Made by a program: the position numbers and the translations under genes. This document shows positions 1 through 9,930 of a DNA stretch of 64,000 bases, in pieces. Within the stretch, counting starts at the first letter, position 1. Every line of letters begins with the position of its first letter. The stretch covers positions 62,001 to 126,000 of the forward strand of contig NZ_FREX01000009.1 of the NCBI RefSeq assembly GCF_900143565.1, given 5' to 3'. The DNA comes from Pseudovibrio sp. Alg231-02. Lineage in GTDB: Bacteria > Pseudomonadota > Alphaproteobacteria > Rhizobiales > Stappiaceae. Under the pieces are notes generated by a model. That model saw nothing but the letters and a program-made list of their open reading frames with translations, did not search any database and had not been told where the DNA came from.

Positions 1-306
1 CGTCACCTTCATGCGTGGATGTCGTGCCAAAGCCTGCGCGGCGGCAACACGTTCTTCCAGGGGTGCGAGGTTTCGGTGAGACTTCAGCGGGTTTCCGGGC
101 GTGACCAGCCACCAGATTTGATGCAGGTTCAAGCGCCGCAACGCCGTCTCCGCCACCATAAGATGGCCGGGATGTGGGGGATTAAACGACCCGCCAAACA
201 AACCAATGCGATTGCCCGGTGCAGCATAGGGAAGGCGCATCCAGTCTGGTTGCACAATCCCAAGCTTGCCGTGGCTATCGCCCATTGTGGGGTCGGGGTT
301 CGTCAT
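1..306 (-). CDS. nadD: Nicotinate-nucleotide adenylyltransferase, N-terminal part (window edge)
   Basis: NadD adenylates nicotinate mononucleotide in NAD biosynthesis. Only the first 102 codons lie in the window, and the frame is open to base 1. After a variable leader of about 32 residues comes [15 protein letters not shown], the nucleotidyltransferase GxFxPxHxGH signature that binds ATP. The ATG at 306 overlaps the proA stop as ATGA, so the two genes are probably translationally coupled. The order obgE-proB-proA-nadD is common in alphaproteobacteria. The identity is secure; the C-terminal half is not visible. Confidence 0.93.
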   Translation of the reverse strand, partial: MTNPDPTMGDSHGKLGIVQPDWMRLPYAAPGNRIGLFGGSFNPPHPGHLMVAETALRRLNLHQIWWLVTPGNPLKSHRNLAPLEERVAAAQALARHPRMKVT

Positions 307-1604
307 GGACGCGTTTGGCCGTTCCCGCGAACCACGTATTTGAAGCTGGTCAGCTGTTCCACACCAACAGGTCCGCGTGCATGCATGCGGCCAGTTGCGA
401 TGCCAATTTCGGCGCCCATGCCAAACTCACCACCATCAGCAAACTGTGTGGATGCATTGTGAAGAACGATAGCCGAGTCCACTTCTGCAAGGAATTTGCG
501 GGCCGCAATCTGGTCTTCTGTGATGATACAGTCCGTGTGATTGGAACCGTAGATCCCGATATGCTCAATCGCATCTTCCAGACCGCCAACAATCTTCACA
601 GAAATGATCGCATCCAGATATTCAGTCGACCAGTCATCGTCAGTCGCCTCAGAAGCGGTTGGGCAAAGCATCATGACGTCTTCATCACCGCGTATCTGGC
701 AGCCTTTTTGTTGAAGAGCAGCAAGAATTGGCGGCAAAATGGTTGCTGCCACAGCTTCATCAACCAGCAGTGTCTCGGCTGCACCACAAATGCCCGTCCG
801 GCGCATCTTGGAGTTGATGGTGATTTCAATCGCCTTATCCAGATCGGCCTTTTTGTCGATGAAGATATGAACCAGACCCTCCAGATGCGCAAACACAGGC
901 ACACGTGCCTCATCCTGAACGCGTGCAACAAGGCTCTTGCCACCACGCGGAATGATCACATCAAGATTACCATCCAGGCCTTTCAGCATTTCACCAACAG
1001 CAGCACGGTCTTTCACCGGCACAATCTGTATGGCATCTACCGGCAGTCCGGCGTCTGCAAGGCCAGCCTGCAAAGCTTTATAGATAGCAAGGTTGGAGTT
1101 GATGGTGTCTGATCCGCCGCGCAGTACAACAGCATTACCAGCCTTCAGGCACAGTGCTCCTGCATCCGCAGTCACGTTCGGACGGCTCTCGTAGATTACG
1201 CCAATTACACCAAGAGGCGTGCGGACGCGCGAGATGTCCAGACCGTTCGGGCGTTTCCAGTCCGCAATCGTAGAACCGACAGGGTCGTCCAGCTTGGCAA
1301 TGTCTTCCAGCGCGCAGGCAATGGCTTCAATGCGCTCTTCGTTCAATGTGCCGCGATCAACAAAGGATGCCAGCTGACCATTGGCCTGCATGCTTTCCAG
1401 ATCAATCGCATTCGCTTTGAGGATCTCAGGGGTTGCAGAGCGAACGGCAGCTGCCATCGCTTCCAGGCCTTTGTTCTTCTGGCTTGTGGGGGCAATGGCA
1501 AGAGTACGTGCAGCAGCGCGTGCCTTTTTGCCAAGAGTTGCCATCAGGTCGCGAACATCGGTGTTGTCCGCATTTGCCACTTCAGAAGTATTCAGCATCT
1601 GCAA
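303..1604 (-). CDS. proA: Gamma-glutamyl phosphate reductase
   Basis: ProA reduces gamma-glutamyl phosphate to glutamate semialdehyde with NADPH, the second step of proline synthesis. The 433-residue protein has the usual length. It shows the aldehyde-dehydrogenase-type segment [20 protein letters not shown] and, near residue 270, [14 protein letters not shown], which holds the catalytic cysteine. It lies 46 bp downstream of proB on the same strand and overlaps nadD by four bases. Its substrate is made by ProB, and adjacent proBA genes are standard. Confidence 0.97.
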   Translation of the reverse strand: MQMLNTSEVANADNTDVRDLMATLGKKARAAARTLAIAPTSQKNKGLEAMAAAVRSATPEILKANAIDLESMQANGQLASFVDRGTLNEERIEAIACALEDIAKLDDPVGSTIADWKRPNGLDISRVRTPLGVIGVIYESRPNVTADAGALCLKAGNAVVLRGGSDTINSNLAIYKALQAGLADAGLPVDAIQIVPVKDRAAVGEMLKGLDGNLDVIIPRGGKSLVARVQDEARVPVFAHLEGLVHIFIDKKADLDKAIEITINSKMRRTGICGAAETLLVDEAVAATILPPILAALQQKGCQIRGDEDVMMLCPTASEATDDDWSTEYLDAIISVKIVGGLEDAIEHIGIYGSNHTDCIITEDQIAARKFLAEVDSAIVLHNASTQFADGGEFGMGAEIGIATGRMHARGPVGVEQLTSFKYVVRGNGQTRP

Positions 1605-1650
1605 AACCCTTAAGTCATCACTGGTTGAACTTGGTCAACCTAAACAGTTT

Positions 1651-2780
1651 CTATGAATTGTCCAAATCAGATGTAGAGAGCACAAGGTCGTCCGTATGGA
1701 CCATCTCTGCCCGTCCCGGATAGCCAACAATGGCTTCAATTTCTTTGCTGTTGCGCCCGATGATGAGAGAGGCCTCACCGTAATCATAGGCCACAAGACC
1801 GCGACCCACATCGTGCCCGTCCGCATCTATAATACGCACAGCATCACCACGTGTGAATGTGCCATCCACTTTGGTCACCCCTGCTGGCAGCAGGCTCTTG
1901 CCCGCCTTCACAGCTTTTAGCGCACCTGCATCCAGCTGAATGGTGCCATGCGGCTTCAGGTGACCGCTGATCCACGTTTTGCGGGCGCGGGCGGGTGAGG
2001 ATGGAGCAGGGAACCATGTTGCCCGTGCACCATTTTCAATTGCGTTAAGCGGGTTCATGGTCTTGCCACTGGCAATGATCATGGACGTACCAGCGCTCTG
2101 CGCAATCTTGGCCGCATCAATCTTGGTCTTCATGCCACCGGAGGAGAAGGCCGTTCCCGGCGCACCGGCCATGGCCTCAATCTCCTGCGTCACCTGAGGA
2201 ACCTCAGGCAGGAAAATGGCATCAGGATCTGTCTGCGGAGCGGCGGTGTAAAGCCCGTCCACATCAGACAGCAGCACAAGAAGATCCGCACTCGCCATAG
2301 TCGCCACACGGGCGCCCAGACGGTCGTTATCGCCATAGCGGATCTCGGAGGTAGCCACACTGTCATTCTCGTTGATGATCGGCACAGCGCCCATCTTCAG
2401 CAATGTGCCAATCGTCTCGCGTGCATTCAGGTAACGGCGGCGCTCTTCCGTGTCGCCGAGCGTCAGCAGAATCTGGCCAGCCGTTAAACCACGCGCACCG
2501 AGAATTTCAGAATACGCCTGAGCAAGTGCAATCTGGCCCACAGAAGCGGCGGCTTGCGCCTGCTCCAGTTTGAGCGGACCAGCTGGCAGACCAAGCACAC
2601 CACGACCAAGAGCAATGGAACCGGAAGAGACCACCAGCACTTCTTTCCCAGCTTCGGAAAGAGCCTGAAGGTCATCTGCCAGCGATTCCAGCCACTCACG
2701 CTTCAACCGGCCTTTTTCTACCAGAAGGGCAGAGCCGATTTTGACGGTGATGCGCTTATAGTCGCTCAGACTTCGAGCCA

Positions 2781-2781
<1 letters not shown>
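1651..2781 (-). CDS. proB: Glutamate 5-kinase with PUA domain
   Basis: ProB phosphorylates glutamate to gamma-glutamyl phosphate, the committed and usually proline-inhibited step of proline synthesis. The amino-acid-kinase core begins with [11 protein letters not shown] and contains [20 protein letters not shown] and LLSDVDGLY. The last roughly 80 residues form a PUA domain, as in full-length enterobacterial ProB. I place the start at the ATG at 2781, giving 376 codons, because it forms a TAATG overlap with the obgE stop. An in-frame start at 2793 would add four residues and a longer overlap. Confidence 0.95.
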
Positions 2782-3878
<1,097 letters not shown>

Positions 3879-3938
3879 CTATTGCGCTCCCGCCAAGGGC
3901 GGAACGGCAAATCTGGCTAATTTTATTGCTTAAGCGTG

Positions 3939-3973
3939 TTCCCGAAAAGTGTCTAGCGCTTTCCGGAAAAGAA
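3939..3973. repeat. Imperfect inverted repeat upstream of obgE
   Basis: TTCCCGAAAAG is followed after a short spacer by CTTTCCGGAA, giving an imperfect dyad between the obgE start and the first GNAT gene. It resembles the short palindromic intergenic elements often seen in Rhizobiales-type chromosomes. Whether it is dispersed in this genome cannot be judged from one window. The remaining bases between 3828 and 4103 show nothing I can name. Confidence 0.35.
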
Positions 3974-4103
3974 TAAGCAACCTGATTTATGGTTTACTGC
4001 CCTGAACAGCCAAAAGGCTCACGAACATCAATTCGCAAGCCTTTCAAAATTCAGATGCGCAAGAACAAATCCCTAAAGACAAGTTGCTTTAGAGACTGGA
4101 CCG

Positions 4104-4649
4104 TCAGGCGGCGATCGCCTGCATCGATGTCCATCTGTCCCGGGTCAGCGTAACTGTAGTGTAATCCATTTCAAGATCACCACGTGCGCGGTTCTTCTCT
4201 TTAGTCTCGCCAGTCACCTCAAACCCGTTCTTCTGAAGCACATTCAGAGACTTCGGATTGATGGTGAACAGGCCAGTGTTCATCGCAGCCGCATTCAGCC
4301 GGTTGAACACGTAATCGCAAACCAGGTTGGTCGCTTCACTGGCATAACCTTTACCCCATTGGGATTTAGCCAGCCAGTAACCGAGGTGCGGTGTTGTCGA
4401 GACATTGCGGATGCCGATGACTCCGACAAGGCCTTCGCCATTGTCGATCACCCAGTTGATCTCTTCGCAGTGAGGTGTCGTGCGGCAATGGTCAAACCAC
4501 CAGTCACCATCATCCTTTGTATAAGGATGCGGAACGACAGTCAGCATCTTGCTCACATCGAAATCGTTCAAAGACGCATTATGAATATCAAAATCACCCT
4601 CGCGAAAATCGCGTAGGATCAAGCGCTCGGATTGTAACTCCGGGAACAT
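4104..4649 (-). CDS. GNAT N-acetyltransferase, RimJ/RimL type (obgE-proximal copy)
   Basis: This is a GNAT-family acetyltransferase of 181 residues that should transfer acetyl from acetyl-CoA to an amine; the substrate is unknown. It opens with MFPELQSERLILRDF, typical of the RimJ/RimL-like Acetyltransf_3 group. The acetyl-CoA-binding region is GYWLAKSQWGKGYASEA, followed by NPKSLNVLQKNGFEVTGE. It occupies the slot before obgE where many alphaproteobacteria have a single GNAT gene. It is most like the genes at 8212-8763 and 8794-9348 of the tandem array, for example in its VSKMLTVVPHPYTK segment, and may represent the ancestral copy. Confidence 0.9.
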   Translation of the reverse strand: MFPELQSERLILRDFREGDFDIHNASLNDFDVSKMLTVVPHPYTKDDGDWWFDHCRTTPHCEEINWVIDNGEGLVGVIGIRNVSTTPHLGYWLAKSQWGKGYASEATNLVCDYVFNRLNAAAMNTGLFTINPKSLNVLQKNGFEVTGETKEKNRARGDLEMDYTTVTLTRDRWTSMQAIAA

Positions 4650-5506
4650 GACAATCTCTTCTTATTCTTCTTGGAGCGCTTGGCTTATTGTCGCTGGCGC
4701 TCTTTCTCTTAAGTACACGAAGATAGCGTCAAACCCGTCGAACCATATGCTCGCAACGCGCCGGTGCTATCCAACCCTTGCTTTTGGTTCCTGAGATCTA
4801 AAGTAAAACTCTGCCACGAGTGCTGGGTACAATCACAACGGGACGAGGGAGCGAAAGGCTGTTGCCGCAACCTTGCTCAAAGACCCTATCCTGCCATCTG
4901 CTGAAAGTCGCGGAACGCATAAACAGTCGCGCCAGCCAGATCAGAAGAGCAGGACCCATCTTCAATTGTCCGATAAACACACACAGATCGGAGAATCAAA
5001 GGTGATCGACACCTGCATCTTTATTCACAGGGGAACAAAGTAAGCAGACAACAGCATCTTGGAGGTTTCAAAATCCGAGAGGAACTTAAAAGCTTGGGGG
5101 CGGTCACTATCTCGGACCACTCCCTATTGCAAGCGCTTAGAGCATGTTCATGGAATTTTTTTCACATAGTGAGGAATATTTGCGCGAATATCGGCAAAAC
5201 CTGCAATGCAACCACAAGGTGACCTAACATCGGGTTTTCCCTCAACTTTTATTGGTTTTGTGAAAACATCAGGGAATAAGTTAGGATTTGACTCAGTAAA
5301 AACACAGAGAATTTAAAAAAATTGGTTCTACAGGCATCAAATGGAAAGCTGGATCTTTACTTATCAGTCAATATGTGGAATGCCGTCTCTACGTTAAGAC
5401 TATCGACACCCTGTCTCCTTTTTAGGCGTCAGTGCACTCGATTTCGCCCTGACGCAACCAAAGCCATCTGCATGTCGCAGCGGCACACTAACTAGGAGAT
5501 ATCACG
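4650..5506. other. Long intergenic region before the cold-shock gene
   Basis: No convincing protein gene is visible in these roughly 860 bases. A 60-codon minus-strand frame at 4798-4980 has no clear ribosome-binding site or recognisable domain. The right part probably contains the promoter and long untranslated leader of the cold-shock gene. TTGACT near 5287, with ATTTAA 17 bp downstream, is a possible promoter. A hairpin follows at 5426-5455. A small RNA in 4800-5000 is possible, but I recognise no family. Confidence 0.45.
5426..5455 (+). promoter_or_regulatory. Hairpin in the probable 5' leader of the cold-shock gene
   Basis: GCGTCAG and CTGACGC form perfect 7-bp arms around a 16-base loop, about 50 bases before the cold-shock start codon. 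Long structured leaders that act as temperature-sensitive translational switches are known for cspA-type genes. That this hairpin does so is inference. Confidence 0.4.
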
Positions 5507-5713
5507 ATGGCTAAAGGCACCGTGAAATGGTTCAACAGCACTAAAGGTTTCGGTTTTATTGCACCTGAAGATGGAAGCAAAGACGTATTTGTTCACATCT
5601 CTGCAGTAGAGCGCTCCGGTCTGTCTACTCTGGCTGATGGCCAGGACGTAACTTACGAACTGGAAGCTGGTCGTGATGGCCGTCAGAGCGCTGTAAACCT
5701 CGAAACCGTATAA
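5507..5713 (+). CDS. Cold-shock domain protein, CspA family
   Basis: This 68-residue single-domain nucleic-acid chaperone binds single-stranded RNA and DNA and melts RNA structure. The start [18 protein letters not shown] holds RNP1 (KGFGFI), and [13 protein letters not shown] holds RNP2 (VFVHI). Both motifs are intact and the length is typical. AGGAG lies 8 bases before the ATG. A strong intrinsic terminator directly follows the gene, so it is probably monocistronic. It sits alone between the obgE-side GNAT gene and the TetR gene. Confidence 0.96.
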   Translation: MAKGTVKWFNSTKGFGFIAPEDGSKDVFVHISAVERSGLSTLADGQDVTYELEAGRDGRQSAVNLETV

Positions 5714-5730
5714 TTCGAGCTGTTCAGTGA

Positions 5731-5760
5731 AAAAGAGCGCAGCAATGCGCTCTTTTTTTT
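5731..5760 (+). terminator. Intrinsic terminator after the cold-shock gene
   Basis: AAAAGAGCGC and GCGCTCTTTT form a perfect 10-bp stem with loop AGCAAT, running into a T tract. It starts 17 bases after the cold-shock stop codon. Confidence 0.92.
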
Positions 5761-5960
5761 GTCTGGAATTTGGCCCAGACATCAATAAACCAACAATGAG
5801 ATAGCCATCAGGCGTCCATTCAGCCAAAACGCCCCTCTACAGAATACGACCCTCCCCAAATCCGGCTCTCAACATCATGCTTCGCCGTGATGTCAGCTGA
5901 ACGCCTCCACATTCCATTCCCTTGCAATCTTGTTTCTCCTCACCAAACTCACTAGAGCTT

Positions 5961-5985
5961 AGTGTAAGATACGGTATCGTACCCA
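5961..5985. promoter_or_regulatory. Probable TetR operator upstream of the tetR-type gene
   Basis: The stretch AGTGTAAGATACGGTATCG followed by TAC matches, with few differences, the perfect palindrome at 6701-6727 in front of the OsmC-like gene. Its right half is degenerate (ACCCA in place of ACACT). Its position just upstream of the regulator suggests autorepression. The shared sequence is observed; binding is inferred. Confidence 0.65.
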
Positions 5986-6006
5986 CGTGAGAGACGGAAA
6001 ACCTGC

Positions 6007-6639
6007 ATGGAATCAGAGAAAAAGGTATCGCGCGGCGAAAAGCGGAAAAATGAGCTTTTAGAAATTGCAGCTGACGCGATCATCGAACTTGGCTATGCCA
6101 ACACCTCGATGGATGAGATCGTCAGACGCGCCCGCGCCTCCAAAACCACAGTCTACAGACACTTCAAAAACAAAGAAGCAATGTTGGCAGAGATTGTCAG
6201 CAACCTGTCTGAAGGGCCTGTCCTCTCCATTAAACCTCTCGACTCAAACGAAGATGGTGGCTCCCGTCAGGAGCTTGAAGAGATTCTTTTTGTCTTTGGC
6301 AAGGCCGTTCTGACCCTCATCTATGATGACAGAACTCTGGGCCTTTGGCGCATGTTGATAGGTGAGGGCAGTCGCGCTCCTCATATTACCAAATCATTCT
6401 TCCAGCTTGGCCCCAAACGGGCAACCTCCAGCATTGCACAGCAGCTCCAACTGGCGAGCAGTCTGGGCATCGTCGCTATCGAACACCCTGAAAACGCAGC
6501 GGCCATCTTCATGGGTATGTTGCGCGAGGACACTCACCTCGCTCTTCTGCTGGGCGTTCAATCCGCACCGACTCTACAGGAAATCTCGGATCATGTTCGC
6601 CAATGTGTGCATGATTTCATGAAAGCATATGGCACCTGA
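6007..6639 (+). CDS. TetR/AcrR-family transcriptional regulator
   Basis: This is a 210-residue one-component regulator, probably a repressor. The N-terminal HTH covers roughly residues 12-58 and includes YANTSMDEIVRRARASKTT followed by VYRHFKNKEAMLAEI, the usual TetR recognition-helix region. The C-terminal part is an all-helical ligand domain with no identifiable ligand. Near-identical operator-like sequences precede this gene and the OsmC-like gene 100 bp downstream, so it probably represses itself and that gene. An oxidant or a reactive organic compound would be a plausible signal given the neighbour, but this is inference. Confidence 0.9.
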   Translation: MESEKKVSRGEKRKNELLEIAADAIIELGYANTSMDEIVRRARASKTTVYRHFKNKEAMLAEIVSNLSEGPVLSIKPLDSNEDGGSRQELEEILFVFGKAVLTLIYDDRTLGLWRMLIGEGSRAPHITKSFFQLGPKRATSSIAQQLQLASSLGIVAIEHPENAAAIFMGMLREDTHLALLLGVQSAPTLQEISDHVRQCVHDFMKAYGT

Positions 6640-6675
6640 TCTCATCCAGCGCCGACCAGCCGAAAACAGTCATGC

Positions 6676-6704
6676 TTGACGAAAGTGATTTTTATCTGCT
6701 AAGT
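6676..6704 (+). promoter_or_regulatory. Putative promoter of the OsmC-like gene
   Basis: TTGACG is followed after 17 bases by CTAAGT, a reasonable sigma-70-type -35 with a weak -10. The -10 overlaps the left arm of the palindromic operator, as expected for repression. Confidence 0.45.
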
Positions 6705-6727
6705 GTACGGTACAGTATCGTACACTT
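6701..6727. promoter_or_regulatory. Palindromic operator upstream of the OsmC-like gene
   Basis: AAGTGTACG and CGTACACTT are perfect 9-bp inverted arms separated by GTACAGTAT. A degenerate copy lies before the adjacent TetR gene. The symmetry, size and location 12 bp before the OsmC-like start codon are typical of a TetR operator. Confidence 0.75.
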
Positions 6728-6739
6728 ACGGAGGTAGAG

Positions 6740-7327
6740 ATGCTTGATAATAACACTGTGACACATCCCATCGTGACCCGGGCAGCGGCCATGCCAACGC
6801 CCCAGCACATCAGCTTAAACAAAATCAAAAAGTCGAAAGACGGCATGGAGCTTGAGGTCGACTTCCTCGCAGAGCTCACAGGCGACGGCTTGGTCAAGAC
6901 CGGCGTGGTCCAGCCCAACGTCCCTGGCTTTGGCGCTTTTGAAGTTCTCTGCGACGAAGGCTCATCCATTGGCGGCACGGATACAGCTCCCGCACCATTG
7001 TCTTACCTGGCCGCGGGTATCGGTTTCTGCCTGCTCACGCATGTGCATGGGTTGGCTCAGTCCCGGAAGCTGAACATCTCCTCCATCAAGCTGGAGCAGA
7101 AAATGAAGTTCCAGTCCAGAATTCCGGGAATGACCGCTGAAGAAGGCTCGGACATGCTTGGTGTTTCAAAAGGCGTCGAGACAGTCATCATCATCGAATC
7201 GCAAGAAGACCCATCTCTGATTGCCTCTTTGGTGGAGGCGAGTGAGAAAGCCTGCATGGCGCTTCAAACCGTCGTAAATGCAGTCCCGGCATCGACCACC
7301 ATCATCAACAACGGCCAGAAACTCTGA
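6740..7327 (+). CDS. OsmC/Ohr-family protein
   Basis: The 195-residue protein belongs to the OsmC/Ohr fold family, whose members reduce organic hydroperoxides with paired cysteines. The two cysteines lie in the expected contexts, GIGFCLLTHVHGLA and SEKACMALQTVVNA. The first roughly 45 residues are a variable extension. GGAGG precedes the ATG. The gene is preceded by a palindromic operator and lies after a TetR gene, so it is likely inducible. It is not a clear Ohr or OsmC orthologue, so the substrate is unassigned. Confidence 0.85.
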   Translation: MLDNNTVTHPIVTRAAAMPTPQHISLNKIKKSKDGMELEVDFLAELTGDGLVKTGVVQPNVPGFGAFEVLCDEGSSIGGTDTAPAPLSYLAAGIGFCLLTHVHGLAQSRKLNISSIKLEQKMKFQSRIPGMTAEEGSDMLGVSKGVETVIIIESQEDPSLIASLVEASEKACMALQTVVNAVPASTTIINNGQKL

Positions 7328-7344
7328 GCCAGAATTGATGTGTA

Positions 7345-7382
7345 GGGCAGCCTCTCAAGTGAAATCGTTTGAGATGTTGCCC
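7345..7382. terminator. Imperfect hairpin after the OsmC-like gene
   Basis: GGGCA and CTCAA pair with TTTGAG and TGCCC across an imperfect stem, starting about 18 bases after the stop codon. There is no T tract, so it may be an attenuating or stabilising hairpin rather than a full terminator. Confidence 0.35.
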
Positions 7383-7435
7383 TCCTCTCCATTTCACCTT
7401 CTCAACAATGTCTCCGAGAAGGCGGAGGAAATACA

Positions 7436-8161
7436 ATGACATCCTCTTCCCAACACAACTACTTCCCCACCACCTTTCGCAACCAGCTCATGGCAACAAT
7501 CGTCTGGGCTCAGGTCTTTGTTCTCTATTGCATTGGTCTTTTGGTTTTCACCGAACAGAACACAAGTCAGATTTTCTGGGCAGATCCGTTCATCAAGATC
7601 GTGCCGATTTACGTCTCTACCTGGCTCATCATTTTCACCTCGCTGCTTTTGGGCTGGTTTTGCTTTAACAAACTCGGCTGGGCAGGCTTGATAAAGCACA
7701 CGCCCGGTTTGCAGATCGTGAGCGGTGTAAGCACAGCAATCATCATCACATGCATTATCTGGGCGTTTTTTGGGAGTGAGCTGCCTGACTTTGTCCCGGC
7801 AGAAGAAAGCTCACGTCCAGGCTATCTTTTTGGCATGGTGGCTGGTTACGGCGAAGAGCTCGTCTTCCGCATGTTACTGAGTGCGCTGGTCTTCTTCGGA
7901 ATGTTCAAACTGCTGGCAGGCGTTGAGTACAGATATCGTGTGTTCTGGTCTGCTGGCACTGCAATCCTCATCGCAGCACTAGCTTTTGTCTTCCTTCATG
8001 AGCTTGGAGAACTGGATAGCATCTTATTGTGGAACCTGATCGCCACACGCATTCTCGTTCCCGGCATCATAATGGGGGGCCTGTTTTTTCTGGTCGGTCC
8101 GGGCTTTCTCATCTTCATGCACAGCACCTTGCACATCATGATACCGCTGCTATTCGACTGA
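7436..8161 (+). CDS. CPBP-family intramembrane protease (CAAX/bacteriocin-processing type)
   Basis: The 241-residue protein is strongly hydrophobic, with about six to seven membrane segments. It contains GYGEELVFRML, the EExxxR motif of CPBP/Abi glutamic intramembrane proteases, and the downstream histidine motif FVFLHELGE. These residues form the family's active site. GGAGG precedes the ATG. It ends facing the last GNAT gene. Bacterial members act in peptide maturation, bacteriocin self-immunity or membrane-protein cleavage; the substrate here is unknown. It may share transcripts with the TetR and OsmC-like genes. Confidence 0.85.
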   Translation: MTSSSQHNYFPTTFRNQLMATIVWAQVFVLYCIGLLVFTEQNTSQIFWADPFIKIVPIYVSTWLIIFTSLLLGWFCFNKLGWAGLIKHTPGLQIVSGVSTAIIITCIIWAFFGSELPDFVPAEESSRPGYLFGMVAGYGEELVFRMLLSALVFFGMFKLLAGVEYRYRVFWSAGTAILIAALAFVFLHELGELDSILLWNLIATRILVPGIIMGGLFFLVGPGFLIFMHSTLHIMIPLLFD

Positions 8162-8164
8162 TCC

Positions 8165-8201
8165 CAAAACTTGTCGCGCGCACCCATCGGCACGCGACAA
8201 G
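8165..8201 (-). terminator. Terminator at the end of the GNAT array
   Basis: CTTGTCGCG and CGCGACAAG are perfect 9-bp arms around a 14-base loop, between the converging CPBP and GNAT genes. Read on the minus strand, the stem is followed by GTTTTGGG, a short T run, so it probably ends the array transcript. It may also slow plus-strand transcription. Confidence 0.7.
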
Positions 8202-8211
8202 CAATTTACCT

Positions 8212-8763
8212 TCAAACCGTCACCGCCCGCATGGCTTCCCATAAATGCCGGGTGAGCTCCGTCTCAATTAAGGTCACTGCTTCATTTCCACGTGCACGAC
8301 ACTTATCTGGTCGCAAACCGGTGCGCTGAAAACCATTCTTTTCTTGTACGCGTAGAGAGCCATGATTTTCGTCGAAGGCCCCACAAGTGATCCGCTCTGA
8401 ACCAAGGACTTCAAAGCAGTATTGAATAACCTCTGCCGTCGCTTCACTCATAAAGCCCTTGCCCCAGAATGGTTTGGCCAACCAATAACCAATCAAAGGC
8501 ACACCTTCCTCTGAGATGTGGATGCTGATAACTCCTATAAAACGGTGCTCGAACTCGATGGCCCAGTTGACCTCCTGTGTCAGCGGAGTATTTGCGCAAT
8601 TACTCAACCACCACTCACCATCGGCTTTAGTGTAGGGATAAGGCACCACAGACAGCATCCGCGTAACCTCAAAGTTATTGAGGTAGTCACAAATCGGCGT
8701 CAGGTCATTTTCTCGAAGTACCCGCAAAGTTAGACGCTTTGTTTTAAGCTCAGGAAATTCCAT
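8212..8763 (-). CDS. GNAT N-acetyltransferase, array member 10
   Basis: This 183-residue RimJ/RimL-like acetyltransferase is the last gene of the array. MEFPELKTKRLTLRVL is the usual opening, and the acetyl-CoA loop region is GYWLAKPFWGKGFMSEA. It is close to the neighbour at 8794-9348; both end in the same LWEAMRAVTV. The DNA around the two stop codons is nearly identical, indicating tandem duplication. The terminator at 8165-8201 follows. The substrate is unknown. Confidence 0.9.
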   Translation of the reverse strand: MEFPELKTKRLTLRVLRENDLTPICDYLNNFEVTRMLSVVPYPYTKADGEWWLSNCANTPLTQEVNWAIEFEHRFIGVISIHISEEGVPLIGYWLAKPFWGKGFMSEATAEVIQYCFEVLGSERITCGAFDENHGSLRVQEKNGFQRTGLRPDKCRARGNEAVTLIETELTRHLWEAMRAVTV

Positions 8764-8793
8764 TTTAACAACACCTTTGCTAGCTAATCATCC

Positions 8794-9348
8794 TTAAACC
8801 GTCACCGCCCGCATGGCTTCCCATAAAGGACGGGTGAGCTCCACGTTGATGAGAGTGACTTCTTCTTCTCCGCGAGCGCGACTTTTTTCTGGCTCCGAGC
8901 CGATTGTCTGGAAGCCGTTCTTCGCCAGCACATTCAGGGACCCGTCATTTTCTTCAAATGCCCCGGAAGTCACTTTGGTAGAACCTAATTCCTCAAAACA
9001 GTAATTGACCACCGCCTCAGTTGCCTCGCTCATATAGCCTTTGCCCCAGAACGGTTGCCCCAGCCAATAACCAATGCGCGGGAAGCTATCTTCTGGGATG
9101 CGTATTCCAATGACGCCTGAGAACCCATGTTCGGATTCAATAACCCAGTTCGTCTCTTCGCTTAGCGGTGTCTCCTTGATGTGGTTCAACCACCATTCCC
9201 CATCCGCTTTTGTGTAAGGGTAGGGCACGACAGTCAGCATCTTGCTGACTTCAAAGTTGCTGATGTACTCACAGATTGGCTCCAGATCACCCTGCTGAAA
9301 CTGGCGGAGTGTCAGGCGGTTTGTTTTGAGTTCAGGAAACATTATCAT
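8794..9348 (-). CDS. GNAT N-acetyltransferase, array member 9
   Basis: This is a 184-residue RimJ/RimL-type GNAT protein. It has FPELKTNRLTLRQF at the start, a VSKMLTVVPYPYTKADGEWW segment and the acetyl-CoA-binding GYWLGQPFWGKGYMSEA. It begins 3 bases after the stop of the previous gene. A second in-frame ATG at 9342 would shorten it by two residues. It is closely related to members at 8212 and 4104. Confidence 0.9.
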   Translation of the reverse strand: MIMFPELKTNRLTLRQFQQGDLEPICEYISNFEVSKMLTVVPYPYTKADGEWWLNHIKETPLSEETNWVIESEHGFSGVIGIRIPEDSFPRIGYWLGQPFWGKGYMSEATEAVVNYCFEELGSTKVTSGAFEENDGSLNVLAKNGFQTIGSEPEKSRARGEEEVTLINVELTRPLWEAMRAVTV

Positions 9349-9351
9349 TAC

Positions 9352-9930
9352 TCACGATTTTTTGTCTGAATTAGTCAGCCGAAGAAAGTCATTTCGGGCT
9401 ATTTGAAGTTGGATCTCATCGAGCTCCACATTTCCCCGCGCGCGGCAGACGTGCTTGGCCTCACCAGTAATCTTGAAACCCATCTTGGTCAGCACCTGCA
9501 TGGAGGCCGGGTTCTCCTTGAACACTCCGGTCCGCACCACATGCAGCGACCGCGCTTCAAACAGATAATCAAGAACAACACGCAAAGCCTCACTCATCAG
9601 TCCTTTGCCCCAATGCTCACGCCCAAGCCAGTAGCCAACGCTCGCAGCTCCATGCAATTCCTTCGCTTTAAAACCACCACAAAACTGCTCATCAAGCTCA
9701 ATTGCCCAGGTCACACTCTCAGCTGTGTTGTTGGCAAGCGCCTGCTCAATATAATCCCGCCCATCCACTTCCAAAAACGGATGCGGTTGACTGCTCAGCG
9801 ACTTGGAGACTTCAAAATCCCCTAGGTATGCACAAAGCCTCTCCAAATCCTCAGGCCGCATCTCGCGCAAGACTAGGCGCTCGCTGCGTAGAACGGGGAA
9901 GGTTGTGTAAGTGCTGTTTCGTTGTTTCAT
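9352..9930 (-). CDS. GNAT N-acetyltransferase, array member 8
   Basis: This is a 192-residue RimJ/RimL-type GNAT protein. The ATG at 9930 overlaps the preceding stop codon by one base (TGATG); an in-frame GTG sits one codon upstream. Key segments are FPVLRSERLVLREMRPEDLE and GYWLGREHWGKGLMSEAL. It is most like the neighbour at 9930-10514, sharing LRSERLVLREMR and the QPHPF/PPHPF region, so these two form a duplicate pair. Confidence 0.9.
   Translation of the reverse strand: MKQRNSTYTTFPVLRSERLVLREMRPEDLERLCAYLGDFEVSKSLSSQPHPFLEVDGRDYIEQALANNTAESVTWAIELDEQFCGGFKAKELHGAASVGYWLGREHWGKGLMSEALRVVLDYLFEARSLHVVRTGVFKENPASMQVLTKMGFKITGEAKHVCRARGNVELDEIQLQIARNDFLRLTNSDKKS

Noticed and set aside
219-1112. 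Long plus-strand frame opposite proA
   Set aside because: It is the shadow of proA on the other strand; proA has clear conserved motifs and length.
4073-4092. CTAAAG/CTTTAG dyad after the first GNAT gene
   Set aside because: The arms are only six bases and no T tract follows, so it is not a supported terminator.
4798-4980. A 60-codon minus-strand frame in the gap before the cold-shock gene
   Set aside because: It has no convincing ribosome-binding site, recognised domain or neighbour on that strand.
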